64,000 nucleotides of DNA, from NCBI GenBank assembly GCA_021325375.1, contig JAJPHG010000024.1, positions 1-64,000 on the forward strand. Direction: 5' to 3'. Below the pieces are notes generated by a model that did no database searches, was not told the DNA's origin, and saw only the letters and a list, made by a program, of their open reading frames with translations. The position numbers and the translations under genes were made by a program. This document shows, piece by piece, positions 27,204 through 36,483 of this stretch. The DNA comes from Alphaproteobacteria bacterium (GTDB lineage Bacteria > Pseudomonadota > Alphaproteobacteria > Micropepsales > Micropepsaceae). The number at the start of each line of letters is the position of its first letter. The first letter of the stretch is position 1.

Positions 27204-28670
27204 CTAGAGCGGAATCGGCAGCGGGTTGAAGTCGTTGCGCGTCGGCTGGTCCTTGTCCTGGTCGACCGTCCAGCCGCCGCCGAGCGCGCGATAGAGACTC
27301 ACGCCCGCCTGCAGCCGCGCCAGCTTGATCTGCACCAGCGTGTCCTGCGCGGTGAACAGCGTCTGCTGGGTCTGCAGCACGGCGAGCAGGTCGGCGACGC
27401 CCTCGCGGTATTGCAGCTCGGAGATGCGGAACGCTTCGGCGGCGTTCTTCACCTGATCGGTGACGAAGGCTTCCTGCTGGGCGAGGCTCGTGACCTGGCC
27501 GAGCGAGCTTTCGGTGTCGGAGAGCGCGTTGAAGACGGTGCTGCGGTAGTCGGCGACGAGCTCGGTCTCGCGGCCCTTGTTGACGTCGAGCTGCGAGGTC
27601 TTGGCGCCGCCGTCGAAGATCGTCTGCAGGAGCGAAGCGCCGACGCTCCAGGCAAGGCTGGACGGATTGAACAGCTGGCCGATCTGCGGGTTCAGATAGC
27701 CGCCGGATCCGGTAAGCCCGATCTGCGGCAGGAAGGCGGCGCGCGCGGCGTCGACGCTGGCATGCGCTGAAAGCAGGTTGGCCTCGGCCTCGGCGATGTC
27801 GGGACGGCGCACGAGCAGCGACGCCGGCATGTCCGGCTGCACCACGGGCGCCACGATGCCGTTGATCGTCTGCGCCTTGACGTCGAAGCCTTCCGGCGCG
27901 CGGCCTTCGAGCACGGCGAGCGCGTAGCGCGCCTCGCGCTCCTGCTCCTCGAGCGCGGGCACGGTGGATTCGACCTGGGCCAGGATCGCGCGCTGCTGCG
28001 CGAGATCGAGGTTCGAGGACACGCCGTTGGCGACCTTGGCCTCGACGATCTTGAGGATGCGCTGCGCCGCGTCGACGTTGTTCTTGGCGATGGCGATGCG
28101 GTCGCGCAGCGCCAGCACGTCGAGATAGGTATCGGCGACGTCGGAGGTGACGGTGAGCGCCACGACGCGCTGCGCATAGAGCGCCGAGCGCGCGGTGTTC
28201 TGCGCCGCGCGCAGATTGTCCTGCGCCAGGCCCCAGAAATCGACCTCATAGCTCGCGTTCAGCGACACGCCGAAGCTGTTGCCCGTGACCGTCACTGTCT
28301 TCGTTTTGCCGCCGGTGCCGAGGATCGTCTCATGCGAGCTGGAGCGCGAGGCATCGCCTTCGAGATCGACGGCAGGGAACAGCGCCGACGCGGCGAGGCC
28401 GGTCTGGCCCCGCGCCTGCACCACGCGTGCCGCCGCGGCGGCGAGATCGAGGTTGGCCTGCTCGGCCGTGGTCTCGAGCCCGGTGAGCTCGGGACTGTTG
28501 AAGCCGGTCCACCAATCCACGGTCGGCCAGACCTGGCTGCTCTTGGTCACGGGCGCCACGAACGCGCCCGGCATCTCGGACGTCTTGAGCGCCACGGGCG
28601 GGTCGCTCTGGCAGGCGGCGAGCGCAAGCACCGATACGCCCAGGGAAAGGGTGCGCAGCAGAATCTTCAT
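27204..28670 (-). CDS. RND efflux outer-membrane lipoprotein (NodT/OprM family)
   Basis: A 488-residue TolC-like channel that completes a tripartite exporter. A lipoprotein signal ends at LALAAC, making the lipidated Cys about residue 20. Two internally similar OEP halves follow, with typical coiled regions (NLDLAAAAARVVQARGQ; RRPDIAEAEANLLSAHASV) and the LPQIGLTGSGG, SVGASLLQTIFDGG and YREGVADLLAVLQTQQTLF stretches. The usual pump and adaptor genes are not adjacent, so it may serve a pump encoded elsewhere. ATG at 28670 is preferred to GTG at 28682. Confidence 0.92.
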   Translation of the reverse strand: MKILLRTLSLGVSVLALAACQSDPPVALKTSEMPGAFVAPVTKSSQVWPTVDWWTGFNSPELTGLETTAEQANLDLAAAAARVVQARGQTGLAASALFPAVDLEGDASRSSSHETILGTGGKTKTVTVTGNSFGVSLNASYEVDFWGLAQDNLRAAQNTARSALYAQRVVALTVTSDVADTYLDVLALRDRIAIAKNNVDAAQRILKIVEAKVANGVSSNLDLAQQRAILAQVESTVPALEEQEREARYALAVLEGRAPEGFDVKAQTINGIVAPVVQPDMPASLLVRRPDIAEAEANLLSAHASVDAARAAFLPQIGLTGSGGYLNPQIGQLFNPSSLAWSVGASLLQTIFDGGAKTSQLDVNKGRETELVADYRSTVFNALSDTESSLGQVTSLAQQEAFVTDQVKNAAEAFRISELQYREGVADLLAVLQTQQTLFTAQDTLVQIKLARLQAGVSLYRALGGGWTVDQDKDQPTRNDFNPLPIPL

Positions 28671-29073
28671 CGAATGACTCACTCAAATGCGAAGGGCCCG
28701 TCCATAGATAGAGGCCCGGCGCGTCAAGACAAGTCCCGGCTCGGTCACAGAGCCCGGGAATCCTACCGAAACCTGGGTTTGCGGCGGGAGTTGGGCGGCC
28801 GGGCCATGGAACGATGTGGGGGCATCGAAGCGTGACCCGGCCGTCCTTGCGCCGTACCCGTCACTGGGGAACGCCGAGGAAGTACGGGGCATAGGTAGAG
28901 TGAATTCCAAGACCCGCGCGGCCAACCCAGAAATTGTAACGATCTGTCGCTCGGCCCGGCGGGCGCCCAAGTCGCGACGAAAAAGGGCGTGAACGCGCCT
29001 AAATAAAAAGACATCTCGCGATCGGAGAAGCCCGCATGCTTCCACAAGCTCAACGGGACGGACGCGATTCGAC
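28671..29073. other. 403-base stretch without a credible gene
   Basis: Contains open frames on both strands, but none has a ribosome site, family resemblance or the third-position GC pattern of the neighbours. It should contain the efflux lipoprotein promoter. I see no repeat or stable RNA. Confidence 0.6.
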
Positions 29074-29640
29074 TCACGTACCGCCGGCATTGTGCTTGAC
29101 GACGCGGAAGCGCTTCAGCTCGCCGGCCGCGAGCGAGAAGTTCGGCTCGAGCTCAAGCGCCTTCTTGTAGTCGCGATAGGCGGCACCGATGTCGCCGTTG
29201 TGCTCGTCGATGATTGCGCGATCGTAATATGCGAAATGCGGGCGGTGCGAACCGAGCTCGATGCCCTTGTTGATGTCCTTGAGCGCATCGTCGTAGCGGC
29301 CGAGCGACATCAGCACCGCGCCGCGATCGACATAGCCGTCGCCGAGGACGGGATCGAGCGCGATTCCGGCATCGATATCCTTGATCGCCTCGTCGTCTTC
29401 ATGAAGGCTGAGATGGATCACGCCGCGATTGACGAACGTCGCCGCGCGGTCGCTGACCGGCAGCGTCGTGTTCAGCGCGAAGGTGCAGCGCACGAGGCCC
29501 TCGTGCAGGTCCCCGCCGTTCTCGGCGAAGTCGAAGCACTCCTTCGCCGGACCGGGACCGAGCACGGTCACGGCGGCATGGACCGCGGACATCGAAAGGA
29601 CGAGACTCGCCGCACAGACGACAGACGCAAGAGCCTTCAT
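29074..29640 (-). CDS. Secreted TPR-repeat protein
   Basis: A 188-residue periplasmic protein with a Sec signal (MKALASVVCAASLVLSMSAVHA). Three or four tetratricopeptide repeats follow: ATFVNRGVIHLSLHEDDEAI, DGYVDRGAVLMSLGRYDDAL and YYDRAIIDEHNGDIGAAYRDYKKALELEPN. Two Cys (KECFDF and VRCTF) lie near the N-terminus. The start at 29640 is supported by GGGAGG six bases upstream. Such proteins usually scaffold other envelope proteins; the partner is unknown. Confidence 0.85.
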   Translation of the reverse strand: MKALASVVCAASLVLSMSAVHAAVTVLGPGPAKECFDFAENGGDLHEGLVRCTFALNTTLPVSDRAATFVNRGVIHLSLHEDDEAIKDIDAGIALDPVLGDGYVDRGAVLMSLGRYDDALKDINKGIELGSHRPHFAYYDRAIIDEHNGDIGAAYRDYKKALELEPNFSLAAGELKRFRVVKHNAGGT

Positions 29641-29740
29641 CAGAACCTCCCGAAAAGCGTGCGCATCATACCATTTCCGGTAATCTGGGGTCCATGAAGC
29701 CGCCCGTCCCCTCCGCAACACGATCCCGTGAGTGCCAACC

Positions 29741-30085
29741 ATGACTTCGGCGCAAATCCTGCCCATCCTGCTCTTGTGCTGCTCCAATGTCTTTATGACC
29801 TTCGCCTGGTACGGCCAGCTTCGCTACCCGAACACGCCGCTGTGGATCCTGGTGCTGGCGGGCTGGGGCATCGCCTTCTTCGAATACTGCCTGGCCGTGC
29901 CCGCCAACCATTACGGCTACCGCGTCTACAACGCCGCCCAGCTCAAGACCATCCAGGAGGTGATCACGCTCGGCGTGTTCGCGATATTCTCGGTCACCTA
30001 TCTCGGCGAGTCGCTAAAATGGAATCATCTCGTGGCGTTCGGGTTGCTGAGCCTCGCCGCGTTCTTCGCGTTCCACAAATGGTGA
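29741..30085 (+). CDS. DUF486 / DMT-like four-helix membrane protein
   Basis: A 114-residue protein with four membrane segments, matching the DUF486 family in the drug/metabolite transporter clan. Signatures are SNVFMTFAWYGQL, FFEYCLAVPANHYGY, LKTIQEVITLGVF and the C-terminal FHKW. Members resemble small multidrug-resistance proteins and may dimerise, but no substrate is established. The ATG at 29741 is preferred to a GTG nine bases earlier. It is followed immediately by a DUF427 gene in the same direction. Confidence 0.9.
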   Translation: MTSAQILPILLLCCSNVFMTFAWYGQLRYPNTPLWILVLAGWGIAFFEYCLAVPANHYGYRVYNAAQLKTIQEVITLGVFAIFSVTYLGESLKWNHLVAFGLLSLAAFFAFHKW

Positions 30086-30090
30086 GCTCC

Positions 30091-30441
30091 ATGAAAACAC
30101 CCGGACCCGATCATCCGATCACCGTCGCGCCGACATCCGGCCGCGTCGTCGTCAAGGCCCGCGGCAAGGTCATAGCCGATACGCGCGCGGCGCTGACATT
30201 GCGGGAAGCGAGCTATCCGCCGGTGCAGTACGTGCCGCGCGCGGACGCCGACATGTCGGCGCTCACGCGCAGCGATCACAAGACCCATTGCCCATACAAG
30301 GGCGACGCCTCGTATTACAGCCTGCCGGGTGCGGAGAACGCGGTATGGACCTATGAGACGCCCTACCCTGCCGTCGCCGAGATCGCGGGCCATCTGGCGT
30401 TCTATCCGAACCGGGTGGATTCGATCGAGTTGCTTCCCTGA
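30091..30441 (+). CDS. DUF427 domain protein
   Basis: A 116-residue protein of the DUF427 family, a small beta fold of unknown function. Its conserved region is KVIADTRAALTLREASYPPVQYVP, followed by THCPYKGDASYYSL and WTYETPYP. The Cys-Pro-Tyr-Lys-Gly motif is the family hallmark. It starts six bases after the DUF486 stop, so the two are likely co-transcribed. A type-A inverted-repeat element begins two bases past the stop and may act as the terminator. Confidence 0.9.
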   Translation: MKTPGPDHPITVAPTSGRVVVKARGKVIADTRAALTLREASYPPVQYVPRADADMSALTRSDHKTHCPYKGDASYYSLPGAENAVWTYETPYPAVAEIAGHLAFYPNRVDSIELLP

Positions 30442-30442
30442 C

Positions 30443-30544
30443 TGTCATGGCCCGCGAATGCGGGCCACCCAGGTGACGCAGCTCAACTTTCGCAGAATCG
30501 AACAGATTTCAGCTGGGTGGCCCGCACTCCGGCGGGCCATGACA
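30443..30544. repeat. Type-A inverted-repeat element, copy 1
   Basis: 102 bases bounded by TGTCATGGCCCGC and its inverse GCGGGCCATGACA. Each arm contains a nested GGCCCGC...GCGGGCC hairpin followed by CCACCCAG or its complement. It fills the gap between convergent genes. Related copies occur at 46289-46412 and 57466-57629; this copy has a diverged right arm. Confidence 0.9.
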
Positions 30545-30555
30545 AGTTGAACTGT

Positions 30556-30984
30556 TCACGATCCGAACGGGTTGTCGCTGAAGCCGCCGACTTCGCGCAT
30601 CGCGATGCGCAAGGCCGGATGGGTGCCGAGATAGACGATGAGCGACATCTGCTTCGACTTCGCCTTCCAGATCATCTGCGGCGCGACGCCGCCGGGCTTG
30701 CGGAACGTCTCGCCGTCGAAATCCATCGGCCTTGGCGTCACGCTGTCCCAGGCGGCGTCGAGGTCGGAGGCAAGCTTCGCGCGCGCCGCGTCGCGCTCGT
30801 CCGGTCCGATATCGAGAAGATCGGGCGCGCTGACACGGACCTGGCCGTCGGCCTCGATCTCCAGGCGGGCGGCGATCATCACGTCGCTCGACTCATAGGT
30901 GCCCTCCCAGCGCCCTTGCGGCGGCGCCGGATGGGAGCACGCGGTCAGGCCGAGCAAGGCGGCGAAAAGAGCGATCTTGCGCAT
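30556..30984 (-). CDS. Small lipoprotein of unknown function
   Basis: A 142-residue protein with a lipoprotein signal (MRKIALFAALLGLTAC; lipidated Cys16). The mature part starts SHPAPPQGRWEGTYES and has a small beta-rich domain with the VYLGTHP and ALRIAMREVGG stretches. Asp at the +2 position is absent (Ser), so outer-membrane sorting is expected. No family is recognised. It is convergent with DUF427 across the type-A element. Confidence 0.75.
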   Translation of the reverse strand: MRKIALFAALLGLTACSHPAPPQGRWEGTYESSDVMIAARLEIEADGQVRVSAPDLLDIGPDERDAARAKLASDLDAAWDSVTPRPMDFDGETFRKPGGVAPQMIWKAKSKQMSLIVYLGTHPALRIAMREVGGFSDNPFGS

Positions 30985-31041
30985 GGCTGCCCAGCATAGC
31001 GGCGCGAGGGTTGAAAATCAGCAAAAGCCTTTTACAAGTGA

Positions 31042-32274
<1,233 letters not shown>

Positions 32275-32838
32275 ATGACCCTCGTCCCCGGACGCGCTTG
32301 CGGCGGCTGCACGGTCTGCTGCACGGAACTGCATATCAACGCGCCGAGCTTGAAGAAGCTCGCGGGCGTGCGCTGTCCCAATCTGCGCGAGGATTGCCTG
32401 TGCGCGATCTACGAGACCAGGCCGCAGACCTGCAGCGATTTCGAATGCGGCTGGCGCGTGATGGCGGCGCTTGGCGATCATTGGCGGCCCGACCGCGCCG
32501 GCATCGTGCTCATCCCCAAGACGAAGGACAATCCGCCCGGCTATCGCGCCAACAGCGGCGTGCAGATCATGCTGCTCGGGCCCGGTGCGCTCGACAACGC
32601 CGAGCTTCCCGGGCTCGTCGCGCAATGGGTCGAGGCGCGCGTGCCGCTTTATCTCACCGTCGCGGCTCCGGTGGGCTTCCTCGCGCCGTCGGCGTTCCTC
32701 AACGAAATCGTCGCGGACGCCGTGCGCAGGAAAGACCGCGGCGCCCTGACGGCGGTGCTCGAAGGGACGGTCAAGGCGCTCTCGCTGCGCAAGCTCGAAC
32801 GCGCCGAAACCGCGGGCCTGCCGCCCGCCTCCACCTGA
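32275..32838 (+). CDS. YkgJ-type cysteine-cluster protein
   Basis: A 187-residue cytoplasmic protein. The N-terminal 65 residues hold a metal-binding Cys cluster of the YkgJ/CxxCxxCC family: CGGCTVCC at 9-16, then RCPNL, DCLCAIYETRP, TCSDFECGW. The remainder is a predicted alpha/beta region with no recognised motif. It is thought to bind zinc or an iron-sulfur centre. Its ATG directly abuts the aminotransferase stop, so the two are co-translated. Confidence 0.87.
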   Translation: MTLVPGRACGGCTVCCTELHINAPSLKKLAGVRCPNLREDCLCAIYETRPQTCSDFECGWRVMAALGDHWRPDRAGIVLIPKTKDNPPGYRANSGVQIMLLGPGALDNAELPGLVAQWVEARVPLYLTVAAPVGFLAPSAFLNEIVADAVRRKDRGALTAVLEGTVKALSLRKLERAETAGLPPAST

Positions 32839-32985
32839 CCTCGCGCGTCCGCGTCAAGGCCTTGCAACGCCGCCGGAACGGCGCGAGCATCGCCCCATAG
32901 CGGGGCGCGTGACGCCGCCCAATGCCTTGGGAAACAAGCGCCCGCCGCGCCTCGACGCCCTGCGTAAAGGGTGATGGAGGCGATC

Positions 32986-35016
32986 ATGTCCAATGGAGGA
33001 AAAGGGCCACGCACCGTGGCCCTGGTGGGACCATACGGCAGCGGCAAGACGACGTTGCTGGAGAGCATTCTCTTTGCCGCCGGCGCGGTCCAGCGCAAAG
33101 GCTCGGTGGCGCAGAAGAACACGGTGGGCGACGCGAGCGCCGAGGCGCGCGAGCGGCAGATGAGCGTGGAAGTCAACGTCGCGACGGCGAAATACCTCGA
33201 CGAGAGCTTCACCTTCCTCGACTGCCCCGGTTCGATCGAATTCCTGCAGGAGACGCTGAACGTCCTTCCCGGCATCGACGCCGCGATCGTCGTCTGCGAG
33301 CCCGAGCCCGCGAAGATGCAGATGCTCAAGCCTTATCTGAAGCGGCTTAGCGACCTTCATATTCCCCACTTCCTTTTCGTCAACAAGATCGACAAGGCCG
33401 ACGGCAATTTGCGCGACCTTCTGGAGGCGATGCGCGAGGTCAGCGACACGCCGCTGCTGGTGCGCCAGATCCCGATCGTCGAGGGCGGCACGGTCACCGG
33501 CTTCGTCGACCTGGCGCTCGAGCGCGCCTGGGTGTTCAAGCCCGGTGCGGCCGCCGAGCTGGTCGACATCTCCGACAAGGACACCGAGAAAGCCGAGCGC
33601 TTCGCGATGCTGGAGAAGCTCGCGGACTACGACGAGCATCTGATGGAGGAGCTGCTGTCCGACGTCGAGCCGCCGCGCGACGAGATCTTCGCCGATCTCT
33701 CGCGCGAGCTGGCGGAAGGCCTCGTCGTCCCCGCGCTGCTCGGCTCGGCCGAGACCAACAACGGCGTCGAGCGCCTGCTGAAGGCGCTGCGCCACGAAGT
33801 GCCGACCGTGGGCGCGGCCGCCTCGCGGCTCAAGCTCGAAGCCGGCGCCGATGCGGTCGTGCAGGTGCTCAAGACCTTCCATTCGAGCCATGGCGGCAAG
33901 ATCTCGCTCGGCCGCGTGATGACGGGAACGCTTAAAGACGGCGCGGTGCTGCACACCGCGAGCGGCGGCGACGCGCGCGTCGGCGGCGTCTTCGCGCTGA
34001 AGGGCGAGGCGCAGACCAAGCTCGGCGAAGCGCAGGCCGGCGATACGGTGGCGCTCGGACGCCTCGAAGGCGTCGTCACCGGCGACATGCTCTCGACGTC
34101 GAAGAAAGTGCCGGCGGGACCCAAGGTCGAGCATCTCACGCCCGTCTATCGCCTCGCCATCGAGGCGGCGGACCGCAAGGACGAGGTCAAGCTCACCGCC
34201 GCGATCGCCAAGCTGCGCGAGGAGGATCCGTCGCTGCATTTCGACCAGAACGCGGAATTGCAGGAGATGGCGCTCGAAGGCCAGGGCGAGATTCATCTGA
34301 AGGTCGCGGTGGAGAAGCTGCAAAGCAAATACGGCCTCAAGCTGCTGACCCATCGCCCGCGCGTGCCCTACAAGGAGACGATCAAGAAAGGCGTCACCCA
34401 GCACGGCCGCCACAAGCGCCAGTCGGGCGGCCACGGCCAGTTCGGCGACGTCATCATCGAGATCAAGCCCCTGCCGCGCGGCAGCCAATTCGCCTTCCTC
34501 GACCAGATCAAGGGCGGCGTGGTGCCGCGCCAATGGATCCCCTCGGTCGAGAAAGGCGTCGTCGAGTACCTGAAGGAAGGACCGCTCGGCTTTCCCGTCG
34601 TCGACGTGTCGGTGGCGCTGATCGACGGCTCCTACCACGCCGTCGACTCCTCCGACGCCGCGTTCCAGACAGCGGGCCGCATCGCGATGCAGGAGGGCAT
34701 GCCCAATTGCGCGCCGGTGCTCTTGGAGCCGATCATGCACGTCAAGATCCACGTGCCGAGCGACGCCACGGCCAAGGCCAACCAGGTGGTGAGCAGCCGG
34801 CGCGGGCAGCTCATGGGCTTCGACGCGCGCGACGGCTGGAAAGGCTGGGACACGGTCGAGGCGCAGATGCCGCAATCCGAGCTCGCCGATCTCATCATCG
34901 ACCTGCGCTCGCTGACGCAAGGCGTGGGCACGTTCGAGACGGCGTTCGATCACCTGGCCGAGCTCAGCGGCAAGCTCGCCGACCAGATCGTGGCGACGAA
35001 GAAAGCGGCGGCATAA
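32986..35016 (+). CDS. Elongation factor G-like protein (EF-G2 type)
   Basis: A 676-residue translational GTPase paralogue. The G1 loop is GPYGSGKTT (residues 15-23), not the AHVDAGKTT of canonical EF-G. The G3 motif is D79-C-P-G-S83, so the usual catalytic His is Ser. NKID (133-136) is intact. Domains II to V follow, with GQGEIHLKV, GGHGQFGDV and RRGQLMGFD. EF-G2 proteins of this class are thought to act in stress or recycling rather than bulk elongation, and one mycobacterial member binds but scarcely hydrolyses GTP. The start is supported by GGAGG five bases upstream. Confidence 0.93.
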   Translation: MSNGGKGPRTVALVGPYGSGKTTLLESILFAAGAVQRKGSVAQKNTVGDASAEARERQMSVEVNVATAKYLDESFTFLDCPGSIEFLQETLNVLPGIDAAIVVCEPEPAKMQMLKPYLKRLSDLHIPHFLFVNKIDKADGNLRDLLEAMREVSDTPLLVRQIPIVEGGTVTGFVDLALERAWVFKPGAAAELVDISDKDTEKAERFAMLEKLADYDEHLMEELLSDVEPPRDEIFADLSRELAEGLVVPALLGSAETNNGVERLLKALRHEVPTVGAAASRLKLEAGADAVVQVLKTFHSSHGGKISLGRVMTGTLKDGAVLHTASGGDARVGGVFALKGEAQTKLGEAQAGDTVALGRLEGVVTGDMLSTSKKVPAGPKVEHLTPVYRLAIEAADRKDEVKLTAAIAKLREEDPSLHFDQNAELQEMALEGQGEIHLKVAVEKLQSKYGLKLLTHRPRVPYKETIKKGVTQHGRHKRQSGGHGQFGDVIIEIKPLPRGSQFAFLDQIKGGVVPRQWIPSVEKGVVEYLKEGPLGFPVVDVSVALIDGSYHAVDSSDAAFQTAGRIAMQEGMPNCAPVLLEPIMHVKIHVPSDATAKANQVVSSRRGQLMGFDARDGWKGWDTVEAQMPQSELADLIIDLRSLTQGVGTFETAFDHLAELSGKLADQIVATKKAAA

Positions 35017-35022
35017 AAAAAA

Positions 35023-35056
35023 GTCGCCGGAGCGAGGGGGGACGCGCTCCGGCGAC
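35023..35056. terminator. Intrinsic-type hairpin after the EF-G gene
   Basis: A perfect 12-base stem (GTCGCCGGAGCG and its complement) with a ten-base loop, seven bases after the stop. A run of eight A precedes it rather than T following it. Read on the minus strand it would be a textbook terminator, though no leftward gene is near. Confidence 0.65.
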
Positions 35057-35247
35057 AGGCTGCTTCGAATGCACGCTTTCCAGCGCGCGCCCTGGGCGGA
35101 ATTAACCACCTTGGGGCCGCACGCCATGGGGGAACGGCGCTGCGGCTTACGAGAGATGGTTGCGGCAAGCGCCTGTTTCAAGAGCGTCCGGCGAAAAAGT
35201 TCCCGTCAGGACGTGAAACATATAAGCGGTATTTCACCTTCGCGCGA

Positions 35248-35277
35248 TTGACCTTAACAAAGCTTCATCGCTACGGT
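35248..35277 (+). promoter_or_regulatory. Possible sigma-70 promoter for the secreted repeat protein
   Basis: TTGACC at 35248-35253 and TACGGT at 35272-35277 are separated by 18 bases and lie 35 bases upstream of the ATG at 35313. A strong AAGGAG ribosome site follows. The rest of 35057-35247 has no credible gene. Confidence 0.38.
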
Positions 35278-35312
35278 TCGCGCAACGTCGGGGCTTAACT
35301 AAGGAGAACTTC

Positions 35313-36365
35313 ATGCGTATTCGCAACTACACGATGTTGGCACTGGGGGTGTCGGGGCTGGCGCTGGCATCGACCGCGGCCGATGCCCGCAAGGCGCAGC
35401 TCATCCCGGTCATCCCGTTCCCGGGCGCGACCACGACGACCGTGTTCGGCATCACCGATGACGGCGGCACGATCGGCGGCAGCTATGTCGGTTCCGACGG
35501 CAACAGCCACGGCTTCTACGGCACGATCGACGGCACCTACACCTCGTTCGACCTGTCGGGACAGACCTCCACGCAGGCGCGCGCGATCAGCGGCGACGGA
35601 AAGTGGCTCACCGGCTTCTCGAACATCACCGACGTGCACTGCAATTTCCCCGAATGGGAATTGAAGGTCGGCGGCGCTGCCCAGCAGATCACCAAGGACG
35701 GCACGCCGCTGTTCGGCGAAGCGCAGGGCCTGAACAAGGACGAGCAGTTCGCCGGCGACTATTGCGACACGGGCGGCAGCGGCACGATCTTCGGCCAGCT
35801 CGGCAAGAAGTACAAATGGAAGAGCGACGTGACGGGCTCGTTCTCCTCGGCCTATACCGGCGAGCGCGGCGTCAACGCGGCCGGCACGGTCGTGGGCTTC
35901 TATGTCAATGGCGGCACCGGCCTGCAGATCGGCACGGTCATCTCCGGCGGCGTCACCACCCAGGTGATCGATCCCGGCCCGAACGAGAACTACACCGTTC
36001 TCGAAGGCGTCAATGACGACGGTCTTGCGTCGGGCCAGTGGCAGGACACGAGCGGCATCGTCCACAGCTTCTCGTACGACATTTCGGGCGCCACCTTCAC
36101 CGAGATCGACGATCCCAACGCGGCGTCGTTCACCCAGGCCTGGGGCGTCAACAAGAAAGGCCTGATCGCGGTGACCTCGGATGCGGGCCCGTACATCTAT
36201 TGCGACCTCAAGCCGAGCAAATGCCCGAGCACGGGTGCGGCGGCGATCGAGGTCGACGTCAAGACCATGCACGTCTCGCCGGCCGAGATGCGGCGCCTGG
36301 TCGAGGCCAAGAAAGGCCATCCGGCGGTCAAGCAGGTCCTGCCGAAAGGCGCGGCACTGCAATAA
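35313..36365 (+). CDS. Secreted HAF-type repeat protein, tandem copy 1
   Basis: A 350-residue exported protein. A Sec signal (MRIRNYTMLALGVSGLALAS...) precedes a series of short beta repeats in which GxNxxGxxxGxYxxxDGxxHGF-like units recur (ITDDGGTIGGSY, HGFYGTIDGTYTSFD, GVNAAGTVVGFY, GVNDDGLASGQW). This is the pattern of extracellular HAF/propeller repeats. The C-terminal IYCDLKPSKCP contributes a Cys pair shared with the next gene. The function is unknown; adhesion or matrix binding is possible. It is preceded by a good AAGGAG site and followed by a textbook terminator. Confidence 0.82.
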   Translation: MRIRNYTMLALGVSGLALASTAADARKAQLIPVIPFPGATTTTVFGITDDGGTIGGSYVGSDGNSHGFYGTIDGTYTSFDLSGQTSTQARAISGDGKWLTGFSNITDVHCNFPEWELKVGGAAQQITKDGTPLFGEAQGLNKDEQFAGDYCDTGGSGTIFGQLGKKYKWKSDVTGSFSSAYTGERGVNAAGTVVGFYVNGGTGLQIGTVISGGVTTQVIDPGPNENYTVLEGVNDDGLASGQWQDTSGIVHSFSYDISGATFTEIDDPNAASFTQAWGVNKKGLIAVTSDAGPYIYCDLKPSKCPSTGAAAIEVDVKTMHVSPAEMRRLVEAKKGHPAVKQVLPKGAALQ

Positions 36366-36390
36366 GTTTTTTAGATGCCTTGAAGACAGG

Positions 36391-36426
36391 CCGCGGCGCT
36401 CCCAAATGGGGCGCCGCGGTTTTTTT
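36391..36426 (+). terminator. Intrinsic terminator
   Basis: CCGCGGCGC and GCGCCGCGG arms with an inner CCC/GGG pair and an AAAT loop, followed directly by seven T. It terminates the first repeat-protein gene and separates it from the second, which must have its own promoter or depend on read-through. Confidence 0.92.
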
Positions 36427-36483
36427 ATGCCGGAAAATCTGCTTTGCTCGGGCGTCGGACGGAGCCCCAGCGGAGAAACATCC

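Noticed and set aside
28763..29077. A 104-codon leftward frame in the gap at 28.7-29.1 kb.
   Set aside because: No ribosome site, no family resemblance, a Trp/Pro/Arg-rich shadow-like product.
32854..35181. A 775-codon leftward open frame opposite the EF-G gene.
   Set aside because: Same GC artefact; the forward product is an unmistakable elongation factor.
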